Assembly: GCA_900546615.1 (NCBI GenBank)
Contig: URDJ01000054.1
Span: 1 to 14,783, forward strand
Origin: an uncultured Eubacteriales bacterium
Lineage (GTDB): Bacteria; Bacillota; Clostridia; Oscillospirales; Oscillospiraceae
DNA: 14,783 nt
Reading direction: 5' to 3'
A program made the position numbers and the translations under genes. Shown here piece after piece: positions 7,803 through 14,755 of this stretch; position 1 is the stretch's first letter, and every line of letters begins with the position of its first letter. A model generated the notes under the pieces. The model had not been told where the DNA came from, did not search any database, and saw only the letters and a list, made by a program, of their open reading frames with translations.

Positions 7803-7817
7803 TTGAGGTCAAACGAT

Positions 7818-9137
7818 TCAGCTCTGTCCGCTGGCGGCTATGGCCATATCCCAGGCGGAGTCCAGGGTGGCAAGGGCCTCCTCCAGGGAGATGTTCCCGA
7901 GCAGGTAGCTGGGCAGTACAGCCTCATATTCGGGCTGGAAAGCGGTCGGCCAGCCGCGGTCGGCCTGGGTGCTGACCATTCCGGCGTCTATGTAGGCGTT
8001 GACGTCGGCGGCCAGCGGGTCGAACTCAACGGAGACGCCCTCCACCGAGGAGAAGAGCTTTGCCGTGCTGCACCAGAGCTCCGCTATCTCGGGCCGGGTG
8101 AGGAACTCCAGGAAGAGCTTGCACTCTTCCGTATACGGCGTGGTAGCGGAGATGCTCAGGCCGAAGTCCGGGAACTGGAAGAGCTTTGTCTCCTCGGGAT
8201 TCTCGGATATGGGCATGGCCATCATGCCGAGGTTCACATCGGGATTGATGCTCTTTATCGGCTCGAGCGCCCAGAGGCCCTGCACCATCATGGCAGCCTC
8301 GCCGTTGGCGACCATGGCGCAGGCGGTGTTGTAGTCCGTGTCAAAGGCCGTGTCAGTATTGCCGTGCTCATAGACCTTCATGAGCATTTCAAACGTCATG
8401 GCCCAGGCCTCGCTGCCGGCAAAGCTGACCTCGCCGTCGGTCTTCTTTTCGTTCCAATCGGAGTCAAGGCCATACACCGCGGGTGATGCGGCCGCCAGGG
8501 TGATGGGCTTTATCGTCCAGGAATCCTTGAAGCCCAGGGCAAACGGTGTTACGCCGTTTGCTTCAAGCGTCGCTATCAGCTCGTCGAACTCGGAGATAGT
8601 GGTCGGGGGCGTCAGGCCGTATTTCGCGAATATGTCCTTGTTGTAGAATATGCCCTCGCAGCTTCCGTCAACTGGCATGGCCCAGGTATGGCCTTCGGAG
8701 TCGGTAAAGGACGAGTCGTTGAGCGCTTCGTCGGTTATGTTGTCAAGGAAGGGTTCTCCGGCCAGGTCCAAAATGTACCCGCCCTGGGCAATGTCCATGG
8801 TGTCGAGGGCACCCTGGAATATGTCCGGGACCTCGTCCACAGAAAGACGTGCCTTGAGTATGGACGAGGGGTCATTCGTCACGATCTCCTGCTCAATGGT
8901 GATATACGGATACTCGGCGTTGAACTCCTCGATGATCTTCGCAAAAGTCTCCTGGGCCTCCTGTTTTTGGTGGAACAGGTGTATGGTAACGGGCTCGGCC
9001 GAGGACTCGGACGCGGGCTCCTCGCCGGATGGGGATGCGGGCGCGTCGGACTCGGGCGTGGAAGCCGTACCTCCGCAGGCAGAGAGCAGAGCCAGCAAAA
9101 GTACAGCGCAAAGCAGCAGCGACAAAAACTTCTTCAT
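7818..9137 (-). CDS. Sugar ABC transporter substrate-binding lipoprotein (CUT1, family 1)
   Basis: A 439-residue extracytoplasmic lipoprotein. MKKFLSLLLCAVLLLALLSAC is a lipoprotein signal peptide with lipobox LSAC and acylated Cys21, followed by a Ser/Pro/Glu-rich linker to about residue 48 and then a two-lobed binding domain (VTIHLFHQKQEAQETFAKII, then the NGEAAMMVQGLWAL segment typical of family-1 proteins). I prefer the ATG at 9137 because AAAGGA lies 8 bases upstream; the ATG at 9146 falls inside that ribosome site. First gene of the minus-strand operon, so made in greatest amount. Likely ligands are maltodextrins or isomalto-oligosaccharides, inferred from the GH13 genes on both sides; it may also pass signals to the adjacent sensor kinase, which is speculative. 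Confidence 0.93.
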   Translation of the reverse strand: MKKFLSLLLCAVLLLALLSACGGTASTPESDAPASPSGEEPASESSAEPVTIHLFHQKQEAQETFAKIIEEFNAEYPYITIEQEIVTNDPSSILKARLSVDEVPDIFQGALDTMDIAQGGYILDLAGEPFLDNITDEALNDSSFTDSEGHTWAMPVDGSCEGIFYNKDIFAKYGLTPPTTISEFDELIATLEANGVTPFALGFKDSWTIKPITLAAASPAVYGLDSDWNEKKTDGEVSFAGSEAWAMTFEMLMKVYEHGNTDTAFDTDYNTACAMVANGEAAMMVQGLWALEPIKSINPDVNLGMMAMPISENPEETKLFQFPDFGLSISATTPYTEECKLFLEFLTRPEIAELWCSTAKLFSSVEGVSVEFDPLAADVNAYIDAGMVSTQADRGWPTAFQPEYEAVLPSYLLGNISLEEALATLDSAWDMAIAASGQS

Positions 9138-9178
9138 TTTGCACATCCTTTCAATTTCGTTTCACCATGGCTGGCTCA

Positions 9179-9187
9179 ATTATAGCA
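9179..9187 (-). promoter_or_regulatory. Extended -10 promoter of the transporter-amylase operon
   Basis: On the minus strand the sequence reads TGCTATAAT: perfect -10 (9184-9179) with an upstream TG. At 17-base spacing the -35 position reads ATATCC, a poor match, as expected for an activator-dependent promoter. The leader to the ATG at 9137 is about 35 bases. Confidence 0.65.
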
Positions 9188-9212
9188 GAGGCAGGCGGGC
9201 GGGATATTTAAT

Positions 9213-9243
9213 TCATTTAGCTTGAGTGTCAAATCATTTAGCT
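9213..9243. promoter_or_regulatory. 21-bp-spaced direct repeat, probable AraC-type regulator operator
   Basis: TCATTTAGCT occurs at 9213-9222 and again at 9234-9243, exactly 21 bases apart (two helical turns), with further matches around it (GTC-CA after each copy). The repeats lie about 41 to 71 bases upstream of the inferred start point of the minus-strand operon, right behind its weak -35. That is where AraC-family response regulators bind as paired sites, so the regulator encoded at 11130 is the natural candidate. Confidence 0.6.
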
Positions 9244-9249
9244 AATTGT

Positions 9250-9268
9250 CGCATTCGCCCTAAATGCG
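9250..9268. promoter_or_regulatory. Palindrome in the divergent control region
   Basis: CGCATT (9250-9255) and AATGCG (9263-9268) form a 6-bp inverted repeat around a 7-base centre, 24 bases ahead of the plus-strand -10. It could be an operator for the regulatory operon or a coincidental dyad; nothing else marks it. Confidence 0.3.
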
Positions 9269-9289
9269 GTTTATTTTAGGCTGCTCATT

Positions 9290-9298
9290 TGTTATAAT
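9290..9298 (+). promoter_or_regulatory. Extended -10 promoter of the kinase-regulator-glucosidase operon
   Basis: TGTTATAAT has a perfect TATAAT (9293-9298) with an upstream TG. The -35 position at 17-base spacing (TTTATT, 9270-9275) is weak. The leader before the kinase ATG at 9337 is about 30 bases. It faces away from the transporter promoter about 110 bases to the left. Confidence 0.6.
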
Positions 9299-9336
9299 TA
9301 CACTACCACACAGATACCAGGGAATGAGGCAAAAAC

Positions 9337-11124
9337 ATGCGCAGACAGGCAAAGCTGAGATACAGGCTCACCGCAATGGTGCTGCTGCTCCTTGCAGCAA
9401 CACTCGTAGCGGTCACCGCCATCACCCACGGGCAGTCCCTCTCCGTAATAAGGCGGCAGGCCTTTGCACTCAACAGCAAGCTTGTCGACGCCGGGGCGGA
9501 AAGGCTCGAGACTGAGTACTCTCAGCTCAACAGCCTCTTTCAGTCCATATACCTCAACGAGGACTTCAAAGAGCTGCTCAGGCACCGCGGCTCGGGAGCG
9601 GCATACGCCGACGCCGCACTGACGAAAGCGGCCTTCTTGTCGGTCCTCAGCAGCCGGAAGGACCTTTACAGCATAATCTATGTGGACGAACAAAGCCGCC
9701 TGTTTTACACCACCCGCGACGAGGCGGGATATTTCGACAGCTATTTAAGCTGCTCGCTGCCCGAAGAATATGTCGCTCAGCTTGAAAACAGCGGGGACTG
9801 GGAACATGGACTGAGACTCATGCCAACAAGCGGGCACATGCCGCTCCGGCACTCTCACTCCGGCGGCACCCAGGTCTACGCCGCCGCCAGGCGGATCGTG
9901 AACACCGAGCAGCAGTTTGCCCCGGCCGGAGTCATGTTCATAACGATAGACCTGAGCGAGCTTGGCGGGATCGCTGGCATGGTGCGCGCATACGACTCCG
10001 CGGTGACCTACATAGCATCCTCGGACGGGCGGGTGATATTCGATTCGTCCGGAGCGCTGACCGGCGGCATGCTTCCCGAGGCGCTCTCCTCCTGCCTCGG
10101 CTCCGGACCTGTCAATGAGGTGCAGCAGGAGTCCGGGAAATACATCATGGTCTCCTCTTATGCCGAGGGGCCTGAGTGGTATTTGCTCTCGCTCATCCCG
10201 GAGAGCGTATACACAGCGGACGCCCTCTCGGTGTCCACCGTCATACTCATCACCGCAGCTGTGGCTCTGGCAATCGCGGCCGTTATCGCTGCGGCGTCCT
10301 CCCGGGCCATAAGCCGTCCCGTAGAGACTCTCGCCGAAGCGATGGACAGCTCCGGTATAGAGGACCTCAGCCAACGCGTTCCAGTACAGGGCACGGATGA
10401 GATAGCCCGGCTCGGGACCAGCTTCAACAGGCTTATGGACGACCTTGAGAGCTCCATTCAGAGGGAGTACATAATGAATCTCAGGCAGAAAGATGCCGTT
10501 ATTCGCGCCCTCCAGGCACAGCTTGACCCGCATTTTCTGTACAATGTCCTACAGTCGATAGGCAGCATCGCCCTGGTCAACGACATACCCCAAATATCCA
10601 CCATCACCACCTCCCTCGGCAGCATGCTCAGATACAGCATAAAGGGCGAGGGGACTCTGGCCACGGTGAGGGAGGAGCTGGAGCATGTGCGCAGCTACCT
10701 CTCCATACAGAAAATACGCTTTCAGGACAGGCTGGACTACATTATCGATGTGCCTGAGTGCGTCATGGACGGCTTGCTTCCCCGCGTCTCGCTCCAGCCG
10801 ATGGTTGAAAACGCCATAATCCACGGCTTTGAGCCCCGCAGTGAGCCCGGGACGATATGCGTGCGGAGCTGGCTTGAGGGCAGCATCCTTGTCATTGAGG
10901 TCTCGGACGACGGGCAGGGGATGTCTGCCGCCAGACTCGATGCCATAAACAGGCAGCTGGCCGGCGATCCCGGACTGGAGAGCGGCCCGGCGGTCGGGAT
11001 CGGCATAAGCAACCTCAACGCCCGGCTCAAGCTGCTGTACGAGCAGGCGGGAGAGCTGAGGATCGAGAGCGAGGAGGGCATAGGTACAGTGTTGCAGATC
11101 CGCGTTCCATTTGTGAGGAGGTGA
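9337..11124 (+). CDS. YesM-like sensor histidine kinase
   Basis: A 595-residue membrane kinase. Transmembrane segment 1 (about 11-30) and 2 (about 299-321) flank a roughly 265-residue extracellular sensor of Cache-like appearance. A HAMP domain follows (323-375), then the His_kinase (LytS/YesM-type) phosphorylation site LQAQLDPHFLYNVLQSI with His399, the N box ENAIIHG (491-497), and ATP-lid glycine motifs DDGQGM (524-529) and GIGISNL (554-560). It should autophosphorylate in response to an extracellular sugar or loaded binding protein and pass the phosphate to the regulator encoded next. The ATG at 9337 has TGAGG about 7 bases upstream. First gene of the plus-strand operon; the regulator begins 5 bases after its stop. 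Confidence 0.93.
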   Translation: MRRQAKLRYRLTAMVLLLLAATLVAVTAITHGQSLSVIRRQAFALNSKLVDAGAERLETEYSQLNSLFQSIYLNEDFKELLRHRGSGAAYADAALTKAAFLSVLSSRKDLYSIIYVDEQSRLFYTTRDEAGYFDSYLSCSLPEEYVAQLENSGDWEHGLRLMPTSGHMPLRHSHSGGTQVYAAARRIVNTEQQFAPAGVMFITIDLSELGGIAGMVRAYDSAVTYIASSDGRVIFDSSGALTGGMLPEALSSCLGSGPVNEVQQESGKYIMVSSYAEGPEWYLLSLIPESVYTADALSVSTVILITAAVALAIAAVIAAASSRAISRPVETLAEAMDSSGIEDLSQRVPVQGTDEIARLGTSFNRLMDDLESSIQREYIMNLRQKDAVIRALQAQLDPHFLYNVLQSIGSIALVNDIPQISTITTSLGSMLRYSIKGEGTLATVREELEHVRSYLSIQKIRFQDRLDYIIDVPECVMDGLLPRVSLQPMVENAIIHGFEPRSEPGTICVRSWLEGSILVIEVSDDGQGMSAARLDAINRQLAGDPGLESGPAVGIGISNLNARLKLLYEQAGELRIESEEGIGTVLQIRVPFVRR

Positions 11125-11129
11125 GGCAG

Positions 11130-12626
11130 TTGTTCGGCGTGCTCATTGTCGAAGACGAGGAGTGGATAAGGCGCGGACTCATACGCAGCATAGACTGGGA
11201 GCGGCTTGGTCTTGAGCTGGTTGGAGAAGCGGACAACGGGGCGCGTGCGCTTGAGCTTCTGCGCTCCAGGCCTGTCGACATCGTCCTCACCGACATGAAG
11301 ATGCCCGTATGCGACGGGCGGAAAATGCTCCAGAGCATAGAGAGCATGGGGCTGGACTGTGAGATAATCGTGCTGAGCGAATATTCGGACTTCGAGTACA
11401 TGCGACAGGCGATACATGCCCACGTTGCGGACTATCTGCTCAAGCCCGTGGACCCGGAGCGTCTGAACGAGCTCCTGGCCTCGGCGGCTGCGCACCTCCG
11501 GGAAAAGCGGAGCGGGCCCGGGCAGTCGGACCCGTTCTCGCGGCTGTGCCGCGCGGCGCTTGGCGGTTCGGCGCCGTGTCCCGGTACGGGGCAGCCGCCC
11601 GGCGGGATAATCGCTGTCGCAATTGTGCTCGAGCGCGGCGGGAACAACTTGCCGGCCGAGATCAAAACTCTTGCGGCGGGTTTCACGTTTGAGTCCAGGG
11701 TATATCCGCTCCACGGGCTGAGGCAGGCGTTTTGCATCTTCCAGCTCGTCCCGGAATACTTCACCGTCGCGGAAAGTGCGGATTGCGAGGGCATATTCCG
11801 CACCCTTCACGCCCGCTGCTCAGAGCTGACGGGTGGGGATGTGCGGATCGGCGTGTCGGGGAAGCATGACTGCGCAGACGCCAGGTCGGCTTTGGCGGAG
11901 GCCATGGACTCTGCCAAATACCTGCACCGCGGCCTGGGCGCCGTCATGTATTACGACAGGCTCAAGCCGGCCTCCGTCACGCGGGCTCTGCCTCGCGCAA
12001 GCGAACAGCAGCTGAGTGAATTTTTGGCCCACGGCCGGAAGGAAAACATACCGGAACTGTGCAGTTCCTTCATCAGGCCCGTGTATGCCGCCGACTACAT
12101 AAGCGTAGCCGACCTCCGCAAGTCGCTTCTCGACCACACCATAATGCTCGAGCAGTGCAGCGGCAAGGCCGGCTATGCTGTGAACATAAGCGGTTTGCTG
12201 GGCGAGAACTACATGGACCGAATAGCCAGAATAGAGTGGCCCACAGAGGCGGAGGCCTTTCTCGGCACCGTTTTAGAGCTCGTCTCGGATGTGATACAGG
12301 CAAAGCGCTCGCTCACCACGGCGGACCTCGTCCCGGAGATCATACGGCTGATAGAGACTCACTACATGGACGACATAAACCTCATGCAGATATCGCAGCA
12401 ATACCACATCAATTACGTCCATCTGAGCCGGAGCTTCAAGGAGCAGACGGGGACGACATTTACCGACTTTCTTCTGCGCGTGAGGATGAAAAAGGCCGAG
12501 GAACTCATAGAGCGCTGCGGGCGCTCGGAAAAGGAGACCGCCTCGCTGGTGGGCTACTCAAACCCCTATTACTTCGCCAGCAGCTATAAAAAATACAAGA
12601 ACTCTCTCAAGGAGGACCGGGAATGA
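11130..12626 (+). CDS. YesN-like response regulator with AraC-type DNA-binding domain
   Basis: About 498 residues from the TTG at 11130. The receiver domain (1-120) has the acidic pair in VEDE (Glu8, Asp9), phospho-acceptor Asp55 in VLTDMKMP and Lys105 in LLKP. A middle region of about 280 residues, typical of YesN-type regulators, links to a C-terminal AraC-type double helix-turn-helix (about 395-489; LMQISQQYHINYVHLSRSFK and ASLVGYSNPYYFASSYKKY). I prefer TTG because GAGGAGG (11115-11121) is 8 bases ahead of it, whereas the GTG at 11121 overlaps that site. The family usually ends with a short TGMSP-like segment after the second helix-turn-helix; here it is replaced by KNSLKEDRE. It probably activates the transporter operon, and its stop overlaps the glucosidase start. 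Confidence 0.92.
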   Translation: MFGVLIVEDEEWIRRGLIRSIDWERLGLELVGEADNGARALELLRSRPVDIVLTDMKMPVCDGRKMLQSIESMGLDCEIIVLSEYSDFEYMRQAIHAHVADYLLKPVDPERLNELLASAAAHLREKRSGPGQSDPFSRLCRAALGGSAPCPGTGQPPGGIIAVAIVLERGGNNLPAEIKTLAAGFTFESRVYPLHGLRQAFCIFQLVPEYFTVAESADCEGIFRTLHARCSELTGGDVRIGVSGKHDCADARSALAEAMDSAKYLHRGLGAVMYYDRLKPASVTRALPRASEQQLSEFLAHGRKENIPELCSSFIRPVYAADYISVADLRKSLLDHTIMLEQCSGKAGYAVNISGLLGENYMDRIARIEWPTEAEAFLGTVLELVSDVIQAKRSLTTADLVPEIIRLIETHYMDDINLMQISQQYHINYVHLSRSFKEQTGTTFTDFLLRVRMKKAEELIERCGRSEKETASLVGYSNPYYFASSYKKYKNSLKEDRE

Positions 12627-14281
12627 CAAGTGACTGGTGGAAAGACGCCGTGGTCTATCAGATATATCCACGCAGCTTTCAGGACTCAAACGGCGACGGC
12701 ATCGGCGACCTGCGGGGGATAATAAACCGGCTCGACTATATCCGCGATCTGGGTGCAAACGTCATATGGCTCTGCCCGATATATGCCTCGCCCAACGCGG
12801 ACAACGGCTATGACATCAGCGACTACCGCGCAATACACCCCGACTTTGGCACGATGGCGGATTTTGACGAGCTGCTCTCGCAGATGCATTTCCGCGGGAT
12901 GCGCCTCGTCATGGATCTGGTGGTGAACCACAGCTCGGACGAACACAGGTGGTTTCAAAGCGCGAGGCAGTCGGCAGAAAGCCGGTACCACGATTTTTAC
13001 ATCTGGCGCCGCGGCCGTGGAGAGGCGCCTCCGAACAACTGGGGCTCATGGTTCGGCGGTCCGGCCTGGGAATATGTCCCCGAGATGGATGAATACTATC
13101 TGCACATTTTCCACCGGAAACAGCCGGACCTCAACTGGAATAACCCCGAGCTGCGGCGCGAGATATACGACATGATGTGCTGGTGGCTCAACAAGGGTGT
13201 GGACGGTTTCCGGATGGACGTGATAAACCTCATATCAAAGCCGGACGAACTTCCCGACGGCCCCGGCGGGGATCTGTCGCCCTTTTGCGTGAACGGCCCT
13301 CATGTGCATGAGTATCTGCGTGAAATGAATTCCGAGGTGCTTTCAAAGTACGACATAATGACCGTTGGCGAGTGCCCCAATTTGACCGTGGATGCCGCGC
13401 TCGACTATGCCGGTGCAGAGCGCGGGGAGTTGAACATGGTCTTTCACTTTGAACACACCGGCCTCACAGACGGCAGGTTTGGGAAGTGGACCGATGCCAG
13501 AACTCCGCTTCCGGCGCTCAAGCGGGTGTTCGAGAAGTGGCAGACCGGGCTCTACGGCCGGGCCTGGAACAGCCTCTTCTGGGGCAACCACGACCAGCCC
13601 CGGGCTGTGTCGAAATTCGGCTGCGAGCTGCCTGAGTTCAGGGCGCTGTCGGCAAAAATGCTATGTACCTGCCTTTATTTCATGCAGGGGACGCCTTATA
13701 TCTATCAAGGAGACGAGCTCGGCATGACCAACGCCGGCTTCTCCGACATCGGGCAGTACCGCGATGTTGAGAGCCTGAATGCTTACAGAGACCTTGTAGG
13801 CAGCGGCGCTCTGGACAAGCGTACCATGCTCCGCTACCTTGCGTGCACCAGCCGGGACAACGCGCGGACACCCATGCAGTGGAGCAGCGGAGCCTGCGCC
13901 GGGTTCACCTCCGGCGACCCCTGGATAAGCCCCGGCCACAGCTGGCGTGCCGTAAACGCTGAGAGAGAGTTGGCGGATGAGGACTCCGTATACAACTTTT
14001 ACAGGCGGGCGCTTAGGCTCCGGAAGGAGAGCCGCACTGTGCGTGAAGGCACCTTCAGGCTGCTCTGGCCGGATGATGAGCGGATATTTGCATATGAGCG
14101 CGAGTACGAGGGCGAAAGGCTCACCATTCTCTGCAACTTCTCGTCCGAAACCGTGCCTCTGTCGGAGCCGGGGACCGCGCTTGGGGAGTGCCTAATATGC
14201 AACTATTTCGGTGAAGGAGAGCCTGAAGTCCTTCGCCCATGGGAGGCGCGAGTTGTGCGCAGCGAGGTACAGATTAGTTAG
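12623..14281 (+). CDS. GH13 oligo-1,6-glucosidase-like alpha-glucosidase (GH13_31 type)
   Basis: A 552-residue cytoplasmic enzyme without signal peptide. The start DWWKDAVVYQIYPRSFQD is the classic opening of this group. Catalytic residues are Asp199 (FRMDVIN), Glu250 (VGECPN) and Asp324 (WGNHDQ), and QPDLNW (167-172) is the conserved segment of the oligo-1,6-/trehalose-hydrolase group. Val200 directly after the nucleophile is the residue that, in characterised family members, goes with alpha-1,6 rather than alpha-1,4 preference, so it probably releases glucose from isomaltose, panose or limit dextrins. It complements the alpha-1,4-acting amylase of the opposite operon. ATGA overlap with the regulator and a GGAGG about 10 bases upstream indicate coupled expression. 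A dextran glucosidase is a close alternative; trehalose-6-phosphate hydrolase is less likely, since no PTS gene is near. Confidence 0.9.
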   Translation: MTSDWWKDAVVYQIYPRSFQDSNGDGIGDLRGIINRLDYIRDLGANVIWLCPIYASPNADNGYDISDYRAIHPDFGTMADFDELLSQMHFRGMRLVMDLVVNHSSDEHRWFQSARQSAESRYHDFYIWRRGRGEAPPNNWGSWFGGPAWEYVPEMDEYYLHIFHRKQPDLNWNNPELRREIYDMMCWWLNKGVDGFRMDVINLISKPDELPDGPGGDLSPFCVNGPHVHEYLREMNSEVLSKYDIMTVGECPNLTVDAALDYAGAERGELNMVFHFEHTGLTDGRFGKWTDARTPLPALKRVFEKWQTGLYGRAWNSLFWGNHDQPRAVSKFGCELPEFRALSAKMLCTCLYFMQGTPYIYQGDELGMTNAGFSDIGQYRDVESLNAYRDLVGSGALDKRTMLRYLACTSRDNARTPMQWSSGACAGFTSGDPWISPGHSWRAVNAERELADEDSVYNFYRRALRLRKESRTVREGTFRLLWPDDERIFAYEREYEGERLTILCNFSSETVPLSEPGTALGECLICNYFGEGEPEVLRPWEARVVRSEVQIS

Positions 14282-14355
14282 ACCGCAAGACTGCTAACAC
14301 AAGCAATGTTATCGAAATGATAAGTGTAGAGATCCGAAATACTATTGCAAATAAG

Positions 14356-14380
14356 AAAAGGTCGCATATTGCGACCTTTT
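14356..14380. terminator. Strong bidirectional rho-independent terminator
   Basis: AAAAGGTCGCA (14356-14366) and TGCGACCTTTT (14370-14380) are perfectly complementary around a TAT loop, with T-rich sequence beyond the plus-strand end (CGTTCTTT) and T-rich sequence on the opposite side for minus-strand transcripts. It ends the plus-strand operon about 75 bases after the glucosidase stop and also lies downstream of the small minus-strand gene. Confidence 0.85.
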
Positions 14381-14453
14381 CGTTCTTTACCTTCAGCCCA
14401 CATTCAGCCCATGCGTTCCTGCTGCTTCACGCAGATACTGCTCCAATGTTCAC

Positions 14454-14582
14454 TCAAGCACCAGTGGTATCGAAGCTGTCCTCGATGCCGGGGGTGTAGA
14501 TGCTGAGTACCTCGCCGTCGGCATAGCGCAGCTCGACGCAGGCGGTGTCGATGTTGAACTCGCAGGATACCAGCTTTCTCAT
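14454..14582 (-). CDS. Short DUF6061-like protein, probably C-terminally truncated
   Basis: A 42-residue protein, MRKLVSCEFNIDTACVELRY followed by ADGEVLSIYTPGIEDSFDTTGA. The beginning matches my memory of the DUF6061 family of small proteins, common in gut Clostridia and often near mobile elements; their function is unknown. Usual members run to about 65-80 residues, so this copy looks short. The ATG at 14582 has an excellent AAGGAGG ribosome site 5 bases upstream; a longer frame up to 14672 lacks one and runs through the hairpin and repeat region. A continuation in another frame (TLEQYLREAAGTHGLNVG, 14449 to 14393) ends just before the terminator and may be the decayed tail. The repeat-rich leader suggests repressor control. 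Confidence 0.6.
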   Translation of the reverse strand: MRKLVSCEFNIDTACVELRYADGEVLSIYTPGIEDSFDTTGA

Positions 14583-14596
14583 TGTTCCTCCTTTCT

Positions 14597-14619
14597 CCCG
14601 GCCCGCAAGCAGGGCCGGG
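14597..14619 (-). repeat. GC-rich inverted repeat in the leader of the small gene
   Basis: CCCGGCCC (14597-14604) and GGGCCGGG (14612-14619) form a perfect 8-bp inverted repeat with a 7-base loop, immediately upstream of the ribosome site of the DUF6061-like gene. In RNA it would be a stable hairpin next to the Shine-Dalgarno sequence; it may stabilise the message or modulate translation. Confidence 0.6.
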
Positions 14620-14662
14620 CGTACCAGAATGCGTACCAGAACCAGGTTTGATTCTGGTATAC
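14619..14662. repeat. Short GTACCAGAA repeats, possible repressor operator
   Basis: GCGTACCAGAA occurs twice in tandem 12 bases apart (14619-14629, 14631-14641), and the inverted form TTCTGGTA lies at 14652-14659, so TACCAGAA and TTCTGGTA also form an inverted repeat with a 10-base spacer. The cluster begins just downstream of a possible minus-strand -10, where a bound repressor would block transcription of the small gene. Confidence 0.5.
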
Positions 14663-14664
14663 CT

Positions 14665-14673
14665 ATTATCACA
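14665..14673 (-). promoter_or_regulatory. Possible extended -10 promoter of the small DUF6061-like gene
   Basis: On the minus strand the sequence reads TGTGATAAT, a near-consensus extended -10 about 85 bases upstream of the ATG. No convincing -35 is visible. The call rests on position and this one motif. Confidence 0.35.
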
Positions 14674-14755
14674 AAATGTGCAGAAATTCTATTGTATTTT
14701 GCAAATGCGTCTATTATGTATGATTGTTTGTTCGGAAATTCTCAAAACGTGACTA

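Noticed and set aside
7647..8486. 279-codon plus-strand frame over the binding-protein gene
   Set aside because: Antisense shadow; it also runs through the intercistronic hairpin and lacks a start signal.
10737..11810. 357-codon minus-strand frame antisense to the kinase and regulator
   Set aside because: It spans the junction of two clear plus-strand genes, is Arg/Pro-rich as expected of antisense frames in GC-rich DNA, and has no recognisable domain.
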